Source: an uncultured Flavobacteriaceae bacterium (lineage in GTDB: Bacteria > Bacteroidota > Bacteroidia > Flavobacteriales > Flavobacteriaceae). Taken from it: a DNA stretch of 34,314 nucleotides. Below are positions 1 to 7,826 of the stretch, in pieces. Position 1 is the first letter of the stretch. Every line of letters begins with the position of its first letter. Location of the stretch: positions 1 through 34,314 of the forward strand of contig CAJXVT010000026.1 in the NCBI GenBank assembly GCA_913062575.1. Direction: 5' to 3'. The notes beneath the pieces were generated by a model, which saw only the letters and a list, made by a program, of their open reading frames with translations, ran no database searches and was not told where the DNA came from. The position numbers and the translations under genes were made by a program.

Positions 1-2319
1 AAATATGGAGAGACCAACGAGTTAAGAACATTGGCTGTTGCATTTGTTTCTTCAGCAAGCAACATCAAAAATTTAGAAACAATTCGTAAACAACATTTAA
101 CCAATGTAGGAATTGAGAATACTGCAGAACTAAAAGACAAAGCGATTGTTTGGCTGAGTTACAATGTTCATGGAAACGAATCTTCTTCTACAGAAGCATC
201 CATGTTAACCTTGTATAAATTGGTAACTGAGAACTCAAATTACTTAGAGAACACGATAGTAATTATGGATCCTTGTATCAATCCTGATGGAAGAGATCGA
301 TATGTAAATTGGTACAATCAAGTGGTAGCAGCTCCCTACAATAATAATGGTGACGCTAGAGAACATAGAGAACCTTGGCCAGGTGGAAGAGCTAATCATT
401 ATTTATTCGATTTGAATAGAGATTGGGCTTGGGCAACACAGGTTGAAACTAGACAACGATTAAAAGTGTATAATAAATGGTTGCCTCATGTGCATGTAGA
501 TTTCCATGAGCAAGGCATAAACAATCCATATTATTTTGCACCTGCAGTAGAACCTTATCATGAAGTGATTACAAATTGGCAACGTAATTTTCAAACTCAG
601 ATTGGAAAAAACCATGCAAAACATTTCGATAAGAAAGGTTGGTATTATTTTACAAAAGAAAGTTTTGACTTGTTATATCCTAGTTATGGAGATACCTACC
701 CAACTTATGTTGGCGGAATAGGAATGACCTATGAACAAGCTGGTAGCGGAAGAGCTGGACTGGGAATTATTAAAGCTGATGGAGAAGTATTATCACTTTG
801 GGATCGTTTAATTCACCATACAACTTCTGGTATTTCTACTGTAGAAATGGCTTCTAAAAACACTGCTAAAATAAACAGTGAGTATAAAAAATACTTTAAC
901 GACAATAACTTTAAATATAAAAGTTATGTCTTAAAAGGGAATAAGAGTAAAACCAATAAGTTGATTGAGTTGTTAGACAGACACGAAATTAAATATGGTA
1001 GTGTTGATGGAAGAAAAACAGTTTCTGGTTATAATTATGACACAAAAACGAAAGGAAGTATGAAAACTTCTTCTAGTGATTTGGTAATTTCTACCGATCA
1101 ACCAAAAGGAAGATTAGTGAAGGCATTGTTTGAACCTGTTGCAAAATTAAGTGATTCTATTACCTATGATATTACTGCTTGGTCTTTACCATATGCATAT
1201 GGATTTAAAGCCATTGCTAGTGAAAAATTAGTTCCTAGTAAAAAACGAGAAGAGAAACGAGTAAAATTCACTGAATCATCAGGTGTTTATGCATATACTT
1301 TTGCATGGAACCATGTTTCTGACGCTAAATTATTAGCAGATTTATTAAAGGTTGGTTTTAGAGTTCGCTTTACTAGAAAGGACATGACAAATAGCGGTAA
1401 ATTTTTACCAAAAGGATCAATTATTATAACTAGAGGAGATAATAAACAATTTTACAATTTTGATAATTTAGACCAGCACATTGCTGTACTTGCACGAAGT
1501 CATAACAAAAAAGTACAGACTTTATCCTCTGGTTTTTCTGACAAAGGTCCAGATATGGGATCGTCTGCTGTACGGGAAATTAAGAATCAGAAAATAGCAG
1601 TACTATCTGGAAAAAGCACTAGTTCGTTGAGTTATGGTGAAATTCAGTATTTTTTCGAACAAGAGATTAACTACCCTTATACGGCAATAAATACTGATGA
1701 CTTTTCTCCTAGTTCATTAGACAAGTATCACACATTGGTTATTCCGAATGGATATTACGGAGGACTCTTTAACAAAAGCAAATTAGATGCATTAAAATCA
1801 TGGATTCGTAAAGGAGGAAAAGTAATTGCAATTGGTGGAGCCAACAGTATTTTCGCAAACAAAAAAGGATTTGGTTTAAAAACAAAATCATCAGATGACA
1901 AAAAAGATAAAGATGAAAAGGATACTCCAATAGTTAGATATGAAGATTTAGAAAGAGATCGTATAAAAGGGAGTATTACTGGAGCTATTTTTAAAACAAC
2001 TATTGACAATTCTCACCCCTTAGGTTTTGGATATGGTAATTCTTATTTCACATTAAAACAAGGAGCTAAATCTTACAAATATTTAGAAAACGGATACAAT
2101 GTAGTTCGTTTAGAAAACAACACTGCTTACTCTGGATTTACAGGAAGTAAAGCTGTAGACAATCTAACGAAATCATTGATATTTGGAGAAGAAAACATAG
2201 GTAGAGGAAGTGTTATCTATATGGTGGATAATCCATTATTTAGAGCATTTTGGGACAACGGTAAATTATTCTTTGCCAATGCATTGTTCTACACAAACCC
2301 AAGTATGAAGAAATTGTAA
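1..2319 (+). CDS. M14-family zinc carboxypeptidase, 5' end missing
   Basis: Metallocarboxypeptidase that removes C-terminal residues from peptides, probably secreted or periplasmic. The frame is open from base 1, so the start and any signal peptide lie to the left. Visible M14 features are H-G-N-E (nt 169-180, first two zinc ligands), D-L-N-R-D-W (about nt 406-423), H in V-D-F-H-E (nt 505-507, third zinc ligand) and E in T-Y-E-Q-A-G (nt 733-735, catalytic base). The C-terminal third (I-A-V-L-S-G onward) resembles a class I glutamine-amidotransferase-like Rossmann domain, common in long Bacteroidota M14 proteins. A lysine/aspartate-rich linker lies near nt 1885-1925. The gene ends before a strong hairpin. 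The family is certain; the substrate is unknown. Confidence 0.9.
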   Translation, partial: KYGETNELRTLAVAFVSSASNIKNLETIRKQHLTNVGIENTAELKDKAIVWLSYNVHGNESSSTEASMLTLYKLVTENSNYLENTIVIMDPCINPDGRDRYVNWYNQVVAAPYNNNGDAREHREPWPGGRANHYLFDLNRDWAWATQVETRQRLKVYNKWLPHVHVDFHEQGINNPYYFAPAVEPYHEVITNWQRNFQTQIGKNHAKHFDKKGWYYFTKESFDLLYPSYGDTYPTYVGGIGMTYEQAGSGRAGLGIIKADGEVLSLWDRLIHHTTSGISTVEMASKNTAKINSEYKKYFNDNNFKYKSYVLKGNKSKTNKLIELLDRHEIKYGSVDGRKTVSGYNYDTKTKGSMKTSSSDLVISTDQPKGRLVKALFEPVAKLSDSITYDITAWSLPYAYGFKAIASEKLVPSKKREEKRVKFTESSGVYAYTFAWNHVSDAKLLADLLKVGFRVRFTRKDMTNSGKFLPKGSIIITRGDNKQFYNFDNLDQHIAVLARSHNKKVQTLSSGFSDKGPDMGSSAVREIKNQKIAVLSGKSTSSLSYGEIQYFFEQEINYPYTAINTDDFSPSSLDKYHTLVIPNGYYGGLFNKSKLDALKSWIRKGGKVIAIGGANSIFANKKGFGLKTKSSDDKKDKDEKDTPIVRYEDLERDRIKGSITGAIFKTTIDNSHPLGFGYGNSYFTLKQGAKSYKYLENGYNVVRLENNTAYSGFTGSKAVDNLTKSLIFGEENIGRGSVIYMVDNPLFRAFWDNGKLFFANALFYTNPSMKKL

Positions 2320-2343
2320 GTTCACTCTTCAAAAAAAATAAAA

Positions 2344-2370
2344 AGCATCGCTACAATTTGTAGTGATGCT
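2344..2370. terminator. Bidirectional rho-independent terminator
   Basis: A hairpin with arms AGCATCGCTACA and TGTAGTGATGCT is flanked by an A-run on the left and T6 on the right, so it can stop transcription in both directions. It lies between the converging carboxypeptidase gene and the membrane-protein gene ending at 2394. Confidence 0.85.
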
Positions 2371-2393
2371 TTTTTATGTTAACTAATGTATCG

Positions 2394-2795
2394 CTATTCT
2401 TTTCCTAAGAAATATGCAACTACACCTCCAGCAACTGCGAAACGCACTGCAAAAGTAGCCGCTGTAAACAACACTCCATTTACATTAATTAAAGACGTGG
2501 TTGCTAATAAATGTAATCCATAACCAACACCAATAAAAGCACCAATTATAAAACCTGCTTTTGCACCAGTAGAAAATGTATTTTCACTTGCTCTTTTATT
2601 AAAAATTAGCACCAAAAGCACTGCATACAATACCTCCATTAAAATAATGATTTTGATATCTAAATCTACTGCTGCAGCTTCTGTCCCTGAACCGTTACCG
2701 AAGGTTGCACCTCCAAAAATCACTTCATAAATTAAATAGCCAAGCCCAAATAAGGCAACTGTTCCACCAAGAACAGCAAGAATGTTATTTTTCAT
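2394..2795 (-). CDS. Uncharacterised four-helix membrane protein
   Basis: A 133-residue protein of unknown function. Four hydrophobic segments are visible: about residues 4-28, 46-66, 78-100 and 108-130. Short polar loops separate them, including a Gly/Ala/Thr-rich loop near residues 29-42. There is no cleavable signal peptide and no recognisable catalytic motif. It is monocistronic: a terminator lies downstream, and the 178 nt upstream hold no other gene. A weak promoter-like TATCTTTA lies about 55 nt upstream of the start. It is probably a real gene, given its consistent hydrophobic pattern and neat placement before the shared terminator. Confidence 0.7.
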   Translation of the reverse strand: MKNNILAVLGGTVALFGLGYLIYEVIFGGATFGNGSGTEAAAVDLDIKIIILMEVLYAVLLVLIFNKRASENTFSTGAKAGFIIGAFIGVGYGLHLLATTSLINVNGVLFTAATFAVRFAVAGGVVAYFLGKE

Positions 2796-2973
2796 TTGTT
2801 AGTGTTTTACAAACCTCTTTTAGAAGTTTTAGTTAATAGTATTCTAAAGATATAAAAATTAACACACTGACTACTAATAAGATATAATTTTTTATTAACA
2901 AGAAAAAAGTTAAATTCTATTACTAACAGTTAACATTAAGAATTGTAAAATAATATTTGATGTGACGGTAAAT

Positions 2974-3699
2974 CTATTTCAATTTCAAATCACAATACCA
3001 AAAGCTGGTGTCGTAATTTGTGTCTTTGGATTGATGACAGTTGTCATCGTCATCGTCATGTAACGCATATGATCTCAACACCTTCTCTCCTATTTCAAAA
3101 TCTATGGAAAATTTAAAGATTGGCCCATCAAAAACAAAAGTATGAAACTCACCATTTTCTCCACAAACATCTACGTTCTCTGGCAAGTCATCTATAAATT
3201 GTTGATCGATTACTCTACCAACAAATGCTTCTCCTAACAACCTTGCATTTACACAAACCGTAATTGCTTTAAAACCGAGCGATAAGAATTCTTGGAGTAC
3301 CTTCTTGGTATCCTTCTTCCACAATGGAAACACACCTTTTACACCAACTTCTGCTAATTTTGTTTCTCTGTACTTTTTTAAATCTTCTAAAAAAATATCT
3401 CCAAAAATTGCATGTGTATAGTTTTGCTCTAGTAAAGTTTCCATTTTCTCTTGCATGAGTGTATCATACAATTCCATGGTAACATCCGCAGGGAAATAGT
3501 TTTTCTGTAATGGAATTCCGATGCTTTCAGCTTGCTTATTTAGCAAACTTTCATGTAAACCATGCATTGAAACACGTTCAAATTCTTGATTTACATTGGT
3601 AATCAACAAGTCAATGGTATAGTCTTTATCTTGTAGTAAAGTATATAGTGCCAAGGCAGAATCTTTACCAGAAGACCAATTAAAGTAGGCTTTTTTCAT
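2974..3699 (-). CDS. PP-loop ATPase, diphthine-ammonia ligase (DUF71/ATP_bind_4) family
   Basis: Adenine-nucleotide alpha-hydrolase of the PP-loop superfamily. The signature S-G-K-D-S lies at residues 10-14, followed by family motifs around S-M-H-G-L (44-48) and G-D-I-F-L-E (99-104). Archaeal and eukaryotic members amidate diphthine on elongation factor 2. Bacteria lack diphthamide, so the bacterial role is unknown. At 241 residues the length is normal. The C-terminus carries D-D-D-D-D-N-C, encoded by a GTCATC-type microsatellite near 3041-3059, which may vary in length. The gene starts just after the rimO terminator and may depend on readthrough or a close promoter. Confidence 0.85.
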   Translation of the reverse strand: MKKAYFNWSSGKDSALALYTLLQDKDYTIDLLITNVNQEFERVSMHGLHESLLNKQAESIGIPLQKNYFPADVTMELYDTLMQEKMETLLEQNYTHAIFGDIFLEDLKKYRETKLAEVGVKGVFPLWKKDTKKVLQEFLSLGFKAITVCVNARLLGEAFVGRVIDQQFIDDLPENVDVCGENGEFHTFVFDGPIFKFSIDFEIGEKVLRSYALHDDDDDNCHQSKDTNYDTSFWYCDLKLK

Positions 3700-3715
3700 A
3701 CTAACAAAATTGCAT

Positions 3716-3740
3716 AAAAAATCCTGCGTAAAGCAGGATT
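3716..3740 (-). terminator. rho-independent terminator of rimO
   Basis: On the minus strand the hairpin AATCCTGC-TTTAC-GCAGGATT is followed by a T-run, seven bases after the rimO stop codon. It separates rimO from the PP-loop ATPase gene. Confidence 0.85.
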
Positions 3741-3746
3741 CAGTAT

Positions 3747-5099
3747 TTATTTTCTTTTTTGATTTAAACTCTTTGGCCTTTCAACTTTCGTTACTGGTGT
3801 TCCATATAAATCAAAATCTCCAGCTTCGTGAATGGTGATGTCAATAAACTCACCTATTTTAATGTAATGTTCTGTAGCATCTACAATAACATCATTATCA
3901 ACATCAGGCGAATCAAATTCTGTACGTCCGTAAAAATACTCTCCATCTTTTCTATCAAATAGACAACGGAATGTTTTCCCTACTTTTTCTTGATTCAATT
4001 CCCAAGAAATTTGACCTTGAACTTCCATGATTTCATTGACACGTTTAAACTTCACATCTGCAGGAACATCATCCTCTAATACATAAGCGCCCGTATTTTC
4101 TTCATGAGAATATTCGAAAGCTCCTAGACGTTCAAAACGCATTTCTTCTACCCAGTCTTTTAATTCCTGGAACATTTCTTCTGTTTCTCCAGGATATCCA
4201 ACAATCAAGGTCGTTCTAATTGCCATTTCTGGAACCGCTTTTCTAAACTTATGAATCAACGCTACCGTTTTCTCATGTGTTGTTCCACGCTTCATAGATT
4301 TTAACAACTCCGTATTGATGTGTTGCAACGGAATATCTAAGTAATTACACACTTTTGGCTCGTTTTTCATTACTTCTAACACATCCATCGGGAAACCTGA
4401 TGGGAATGCATAATGCATACGAATCCATTCGATTCCTTCTACCTTGGTCAATGCCAATAATAAATCTGCTAAGGCACGTTTTTTATAAATATCTAATCCG
4501 TAATAGGTTAAATCTTGTGCAATCAACATCACTTCTTTGATGCCTTTTTCGGCCAACTTGGTCGCTTCAATAATAATTTCTTCAATGGGAGTAGAAACAT
4601 GTTTTCCTCTCATTAATGGAATTGCACAAAACGAACAAGGTCTATCACAACCTTCTGCAATTTTTAAATACGCATAGTGCTTTGGTGTTGTTGTTAAACG
4701 CTCACCTATCAACTCATGTTTATAATCTGCTTCTAATACTTTTAATAAGTTTGGTAAATCGTGTGTTCCAAAAAACTGATCTACATTTTTAATTTCTTTT
4801 TCTAAATCTGGCTTATACCGCTCACTTAAACAACCAGTAACAAATACTTTATCAATTTCTCCTGCTTCTTTACGCTGCGCGTGATGTAAAATAGTATCTA
4901 TCGATTCTTCTTTGGCTTTTCCAATAAATCCACAGGTATTAATTACAACAATATTTCCTTCGTCATTTTCATCTTCATGTACAACATCTTTACCATTGGC
5001 TTTTAATTGTCCCATTAACACTTCACTATCGTAAACGTTTTTAGAACAGCCTAATGTAACTACATTGATCTTGTTTTGTTTTGTTGTTTTTGTACGCAT
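3747..5099 (-). CDS. rimO: Ribosomal protein S12 methylthiotransferase RimO
   Basis: Radical-SAM methylthiotransferase that beta-methylthiolates an aspartate of ribosomal protein uS12. With the start used here (450 residues), the N-terminal UPF0004 cluster cysteines are Cys18 (G-C-S-K-N), Cys56 (N-T-C-G-F) and Cys90. The radical-SAM cysteines are 151, 155 and 158 (C-D-R-P-C-S-F-C), and a TRAM domain closes the protein. The frame is open up to an ATG at 5132, but a perfect TAnnTTTG box at 5122-5129 would place the transcription start downstream of that codon. I therefore chose the ATG at 5097-5099, which begins M-R-T-K-T-T. In related genomes rimO often follows ftsY; here two plus-strand genes lie between them. 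Confidence 0.95.
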   Translation of the reverse strand: MRTKTTKQNKINVVTLGCSKNVYDSEVLMGQLKANGKDVVHEDENDEGNIVVINTCGFIGKAKEESIDTILHHAQRKEAGEIDKVFVTGCLSERYKPDLEKEIKNVDQFFGTHDLPNLLKVLEADYKHELIGERLTTTPKHYAYLKIAEGCDRPCSFCAIPLMRGKHVSTPIEEIIIEATKLAEKGIKEVMLIAQDLTYYGLDIYKKRALADLLLALTKVEGIEWIRMHYAFPSGFPMDVLEVMKNEPKVCNYLDIPLQHINTELLKSMKRGTTHEKTVALIHKFRKAVPEMAIRTTLIVGYPGETEEMFQELKDWVEEMRFERLGAFEYSHEENTGAYVLEDDVPADVKFKRVNEIMEVQGQISWELNQEKVGKTFRCLFDRKDGEYFYGRTEFDSPDVDNDVIVDATEHYIKIGEFIDITIHEAGDFDLYGTPVTKVERPKSLNQKRK

Positions 5100-5121
5100 C
5101 TGTGTATAAAAATTTAGAGTG

Positions 5122-5152
5122 CAAAGATACAATCTTAATTTACGTTTTTAAA
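5122..5152 (-). promoter_or_regulatory. rimO promoter, Bacteroidota type
   Basis: On the minus strand, TATCTTTG (5129-5122) matches the TAnnTTTG consensus exactly. A TTT stands in the -33 position 20 nt upstream. The box overlaps the longest possible reading frame and so decides the rimO start. Confidence 0.7.
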
Positions 5153-5315
5153 CATATTAGAATGTTAATAATTATTTACAAAATAAAGTTGAAGTTAGAT
5201 TTGATAACTGTTGAACTAAAATAACTAACACTTCTTTACATATGTACATGAGTAGCGTTTTCTAATTTAATTTATTTGCAGTAGCATTCAACAAAACGAA
5301 TCGCTATTAAAATAT

Positions 5316-5732
5316 ATGATCATGAAAAACAAAGAAATTACTTTTTTTAGAAGCCTATTTATTGTTTCTGCCATCTGGAATTTAATCGGTGCCATTTTCG
5401 GTTATTTCAACACTGCTTTTACCTTCAATGGATTTTTTAACAGAGAACTGACTGACCCGCTTTTCTATGCCATTTATCAAGGTGCCTGGGGAACAACATT
5501 GGTCTATTTTATTGGTTATTTAATTGTAGCCAAAAACCCTTTAAAACACACAGGAATTGTTATTGTTGGCGGGATTGGTAAAATTGGTTTTGCCATTTCG
5601 TTACTGAAATTTTATTTAGCTGGATTGGCAGGCCCCGTGGTATTTGTAGTCATTGCAGGTGATTTTGTTTTTTCGCTACTTTTTTTGTATTACTTTATCA
5701 GTTTATATAGAGCTAAAGAAAACATCGTTTAA
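5316..5732 (+). CDS. Uncharacterised four-helix membrane protein
   Basis: A 138-residue integral membrane protein of unknown function. Hydrophobic stretches are near residues 12-30, 50-72, 80-102 and 105-130. Features include an early W-N-L-I-G-A-I-F-G segment and a G-G-I-G-K-I-G-F motif near residues 87-94. An alternative ATG lies two codons downstream. Its stop codon is two bases from the start of the START-domain gene, so the two are probably co-transcribed and translationally coupled. The hydrophobic pattern and coupling make it a likely real gene. No family name can be given from sequence alone. Confidence 0.72.
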   Translation: MIMKNKEITFFRSLFIVSAIWNLIGAIFGYFNTAFTFNGFFNRELTDPLFYAIYQGAWGTTLVYFIGYLIVAKNPLKHTGIVIVGGIGKIGFAISLLKFYLAGLAGPVVFVVIAGDFVFSLLFLYYFISLYRAKENIV

Positions 5733-5734
5733 TC

Positions 5735-6346
5735 ATGAGAAATAAAATGCTATTATTACTTACAAGTATATTTTGCATGCTGTCATTAGAAATTTTTTCG
5801 CAATCTCCATGGAAACTAGACAAAAACAAAGACGGCATAAAAGTATATACAAGAATTGAAGAAAATTCAGACTTCAACTCTTTTAAAGCTATTATTACTG
5901 TTGATGCGACTACCGATGAAATCCTTAAAATATTAAAAAACACAAGCAATTATACAAAATGGTATGGTTATACAAAAACGGCAACACTCCTAAAACAAGA
6001 AAATGATGTTCAGTATAATTATGTAGAAACCATATTTCCATGGCCATTTAGAAATAGGGATATGGTGTATAAAATGACAACCAATAAATTGAATTCTGGA
6101 GTCATAAAAATATCCCTAAAAGGAATCTCTGATTATATTCAAGATAAAAAAGGAATTATACGGATGAAAAAAGCCGAAGGATATATCTTATTAAGGCCTT
6201 CAAATAATTCAACAGAAATCTTGTACGTTTTTCATTCAGAGCCCGGAGATTCTGTTCCGGCTTGGATGGCAAATAGCTCAATCGCAAAACTCCCTTTTAA
6301 AACCCTGTCTGGATTGCGGAAAATTCTTAAAAAGAAAAGAAAATAA
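5735..6346 (+). CDS. Secreted START-domain (SRPBCC) lipid-binding-type protein
   Basis: A 203-residue protein. The N-terminal signal peptide has basic M-R-N-K, a hydrophobic core to about residue 20 and a likely cut near F-S-Q. A START-like domain follows: W-K-L-D-K-N-K-D-G-I-K-V-Y-T-R near 26-40, the W-Y-G-Y segment in the middle and an F-P-W-P-F-R-N-R-D region near 97-105. START domains hold a hydrophobic ligand in a helix-grip fold; the ligand is unknown here. It lies two bases after a four-helix membrane gene and before a bidirectional terminator. The START assignment rests on the characteristic opening and the N-R-D motif. Confidence 0.85.
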   Translation: MRNKMLLLLTSIFCMLSLEIFSQSPWKLDKNKDGIKVYTRIEENSDFNSFKAIITVDATTDEILKILKNTSNYTKWYGYTKTATLLKQENDVQYNYVETIFPWPFRNRDMVYKMTTNKLNSGVIKISLKGISDYIQDKKGIIRMKKAEGYILLRPSNNSTEILYVFHSEPGDSVPAWMANSSIAKLPFKTLSGLRKILKKKRK

Positions 6347-6368
6347 TGCAAAAACAATTGGCTCACAT

Positions 6369-6404
6369 AAAAAACTCCTTTCTAATATTAGAAAGGAGTT
6401 TTTT
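6369..6404. terminator. Bidirectional terminator, perfect 36-nt palindrome
   Basis: The perfect inverted repeat has arms with the core ACTCCTTTCTAAT and ATTAGAAAGGAGT, flanked by A6 and T6. It lies between the converging START-domain gene and ftsY and can serve both. Confidence 0.88.
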
Positions 6405-6410
6405 ATATCT

Positions 6411-6436
6411 GGATTCCTGCCTTCGAAGGAATGACA
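6411..6436. repeat. Candidate dispersed intergenic palindromic repeat
   Basis: The stretch starts GGATTCCTGCC and ends GGAATGACA. It contains the perfect palindrome CCTTCGAAGG (6420-6429). I recall near-identical GGATTCCTGCC...GGAATGACA units scattered between genes in many bacterial genomes, where they give spurious peptides like CLRRND. Only one copy is visible here. Confidence 0.45.
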
Positions 6437-6443
6437 TTGTGTT

Positions 6444-7397
6444 TTATTTAAAGAAACTATCTACAAACTCGTGTTTATTAAAAACTTGTAAATCATCAAT
6501 TCCTTCTCCAACTCCAATATATTTAACCGGAATTTGAAACTGATCTGAGATACCAATTACAACGCCACCTTTTGCTGTACCGTCTAATTTGGTAACTGCT
6601 AATGAAGTTACCTCAGTTGCTTTGGTAAATTGTTTTGCTTGTTCAAAGGCGTTTTGACCTGTAGAACCATCTAAGACTAATAACACATCGTGTGGAGCAT
6701 CTGAAACTACTTTTTGCATTACATTTTTAATCTTTACCAACTCGTTCATTAAATTGACCTTGTTATGTAAACGACCAGCAGTATCAATAATAACTACATC
6801 TGCATTTTGAGCTTTTGCTGACGTAAGTGTATCGAAAGCTACAGAAGCTGGATCTGACCCCATATCTTGATGTACAATTGGCACATCTACTCTATCTGCC
6901 CATACTTTTAATTGATCTATTGCTGCAGCTCTAAATGTATCTGCGGCACCAAGAACTACTTTTAAACCTTGTTTTTTAAATTGTGCAGCTAACTTACCAA
7001 TTGTTGTTGTTTTCCCAACTCCGTTTACGCCAACTACCATGATTACATATGGTTTTTTGTTCACCGGAATTACAAAATCAACTTCGTTTCCAACATTTGT
7101 TTCTGACAATAAGCCTGCAATTTCCTCTCTAAGAATTGTATTCAACTCTTCGGTTCCTAAATACTTGTCTTTAGCGACACGAGCTTCAATTCTATCTATA
7201 ATTTTTAAGGTAGTATCTACACCAACATCAGAGGTTACTAATATTTCTTCTAAATTATCTAATACATCTTCATCAACAGTTGATTTTCCTGCAACTGCTT
7301 TTGATAATTTATTAAAGAAACTAGACTTTGATTTTTCCAATCCTTTATCTAAGGTTTCTTTTTTCTCTTTTGAAAATATTTTTTTAAAGAAGCTCAT
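6444..7397 (-). CDS. ftsY: Signal recognition particle receptor FtsY
   Basis: SRP-type GTPase that receives the ribosome-SRP complex at the membrane. At 317 residues it lacks the long acidic A domain of E. coli FtsY, which is normal in this phylum. A short lysine-rich N-terminus precedes the N domain (about 30-105). The G domain has G1 G-V-N-G-V-G-K-T (123-130), D-T-F-R-A-A-A (152-158), D-T-A-G-R (204-208) and T-K-L-D (268-271). It lies downstream of the rpmB-rpmG-DUF4295 unit but behind a terminator, with its own promoter at 7429-7459. The SRP RNA gene is about 10 kb away in this window. Confidence 0.97.
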   Translation of the reverse strand: MSFFKKIFSKEKKETLDKGLEKSKSSFFNKLSKAVAGKSTVDEDVLDNLEEILVTSDVGVDTTLKIIDRIEARVAKDKYLGTEELNTILREEIAGLLSETNVGNEVDFVIPVNKKPYVIMVVGVNGVGKTTTIGKLAAQFKKQGLKVVLGAADTFRAAAIDQLKVWADRVDVPIVHQDMGSDPASVAFDTLTSAKAQNADVVIIDTAGRLHNKVNLMNELVKIKNVMQKVVSDAPHDVLLVLDGSTGQNAFEQAKQFTKATEVTSLAVTKLDGTAKGGVVIGISDQFQIPVKYIGVGEGIDDLQVFNKHEFVDSFFK

Positions 7398-7428
7398 TTT
7401 TTTTATTTTATACTGATATAAAAGTGTT

Positions 7429-7459
7429 AAAAACTATACCATTTTTACTGTTTGGTCAA
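7429..7459 (-). promoter_or_regulatory. ftsY promoter, Bacteroidota type
   Basis: On the minus strand TTG (7459-7457), 20 nt, then TAGTTTTT (7436-7429). The spacing matches the consensus, with one mismatch in the -7 box. It lies about 30 nt upstream of the ftsY start. Confidence 0.55.
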
Positions 7460-7470
7460 ATTGTCATTCT

Positions 7471-7547
7471 AATTGCTACGTAGTGTTAGGGATTGCAGCA
7501 AACTACCGTGTAGTGCGTAAAGCCCGACCACTTTTGTGGTAACACCC
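7471..7547. repeat. Candidate structured intergenic element upstream of ftsY
   Basis: A patch visibly richer in G and C than its surroundings. It holds the palindrome CTACGTAG, a GTGTTAGGG/AACACCC pair near its ends and the hairpin ACCAC-TTTT-GTGGT (7527-7540). It has no reading frame of note. It resembles dispersed REP-like intergenic elements of marine flavobacteria as I remember them; a second copy is not present here. Confidence 0.35.
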
Positions 7548-7570
7548 AAAAATACGGAAATCTTAGACAT

Positions 7571-7604
7571 AAAAAAAGCTACTTTCGAAATGAAAGTAGC
7601 TTTT
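7571..7604 (-). terminator. Terminator of the rpmB-rpmG-DUF4295 unit
   Basis: On the minus strand AAAAGCTACTTTC-ATTTC-GAAAGTAGCTTTT runs into T7. The 13-bp stem has a 5-nt loop and lies about 20 nt after the DUF4295 stop codon. Confidence 0.88.
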
Positions 7605-7624
7605 AAATATTTTATATAAAGTAA

Positions 7625-7777
7625 TTACTTTTTAGCTAAAAAGTCTTTTACTTTAGAAGGATCCATGATCGCTTCAACAAATGTATAAGCTCCTGTTTTT
7701 GGAGACTTCACCATTTTGATTGCTTTAGATAATCTTTTCGATCCTGTCTGTAACGATGCTACTGATTTCTTTGCCAT
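7625..7777 (-). CDS. DUF4295 small basic protein, probable ribosome-associated protein
   Basis: A 50-codon gene starting M-A-K-K-S-V-A-S-L-Q and ending V-K-D-F-L-A-K-K. It is rich in lysine and serine and matches the Bacteroidota DUF4295 family, which is regularly encoded right after rpmG. I recall that a protein of this family was modelled in the Flavobacterium johnsoniae ribosome structure as a novel large-subunit protein (bL38), but I cannot confirm this here. It lies 49 nt after rpmG and before the operon terminator. Its small size makes it easy to miss in automated calling. Confidence 0.88.
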   Translation of the reverse strand: MAKKSVASLQTGSKRLSKAIKMVKSPKTGAYTFVEAIMDPSKVKDFLAKK

Positions 7778-7826
7778 GACTTATACGTATAAGGTTTATT
7801 TGACTTTTACTTTCGTAAAACTCTAA

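Noticed and set aside
5100..5132. 11-residue N-terminal extension of RimO from the ATG at 5132
   Set aside because: A perfect TAnnTTTG box lies within these codons, so the start of transcription falls after that ATG. The extension is also unlike RimO N-termini.
6346..6537. 63-codon plus-strand frame after the START-domain gene
   Set aside because: It runs through the bidirectional terminator and the palindromic repeat and into the 3' end of ftsY. The L-D-S-C-L-R-R-N-D peptide is the known translation artefact of such repeats.
7039..7416. 125-codon open frame on the plus strand opposite ftsY
   Set aside because: It is fully antisense to the conserved FtsY gene, its peptide is serine/phenylalanine-rich and matches no family, and it spans the ftsY start region.
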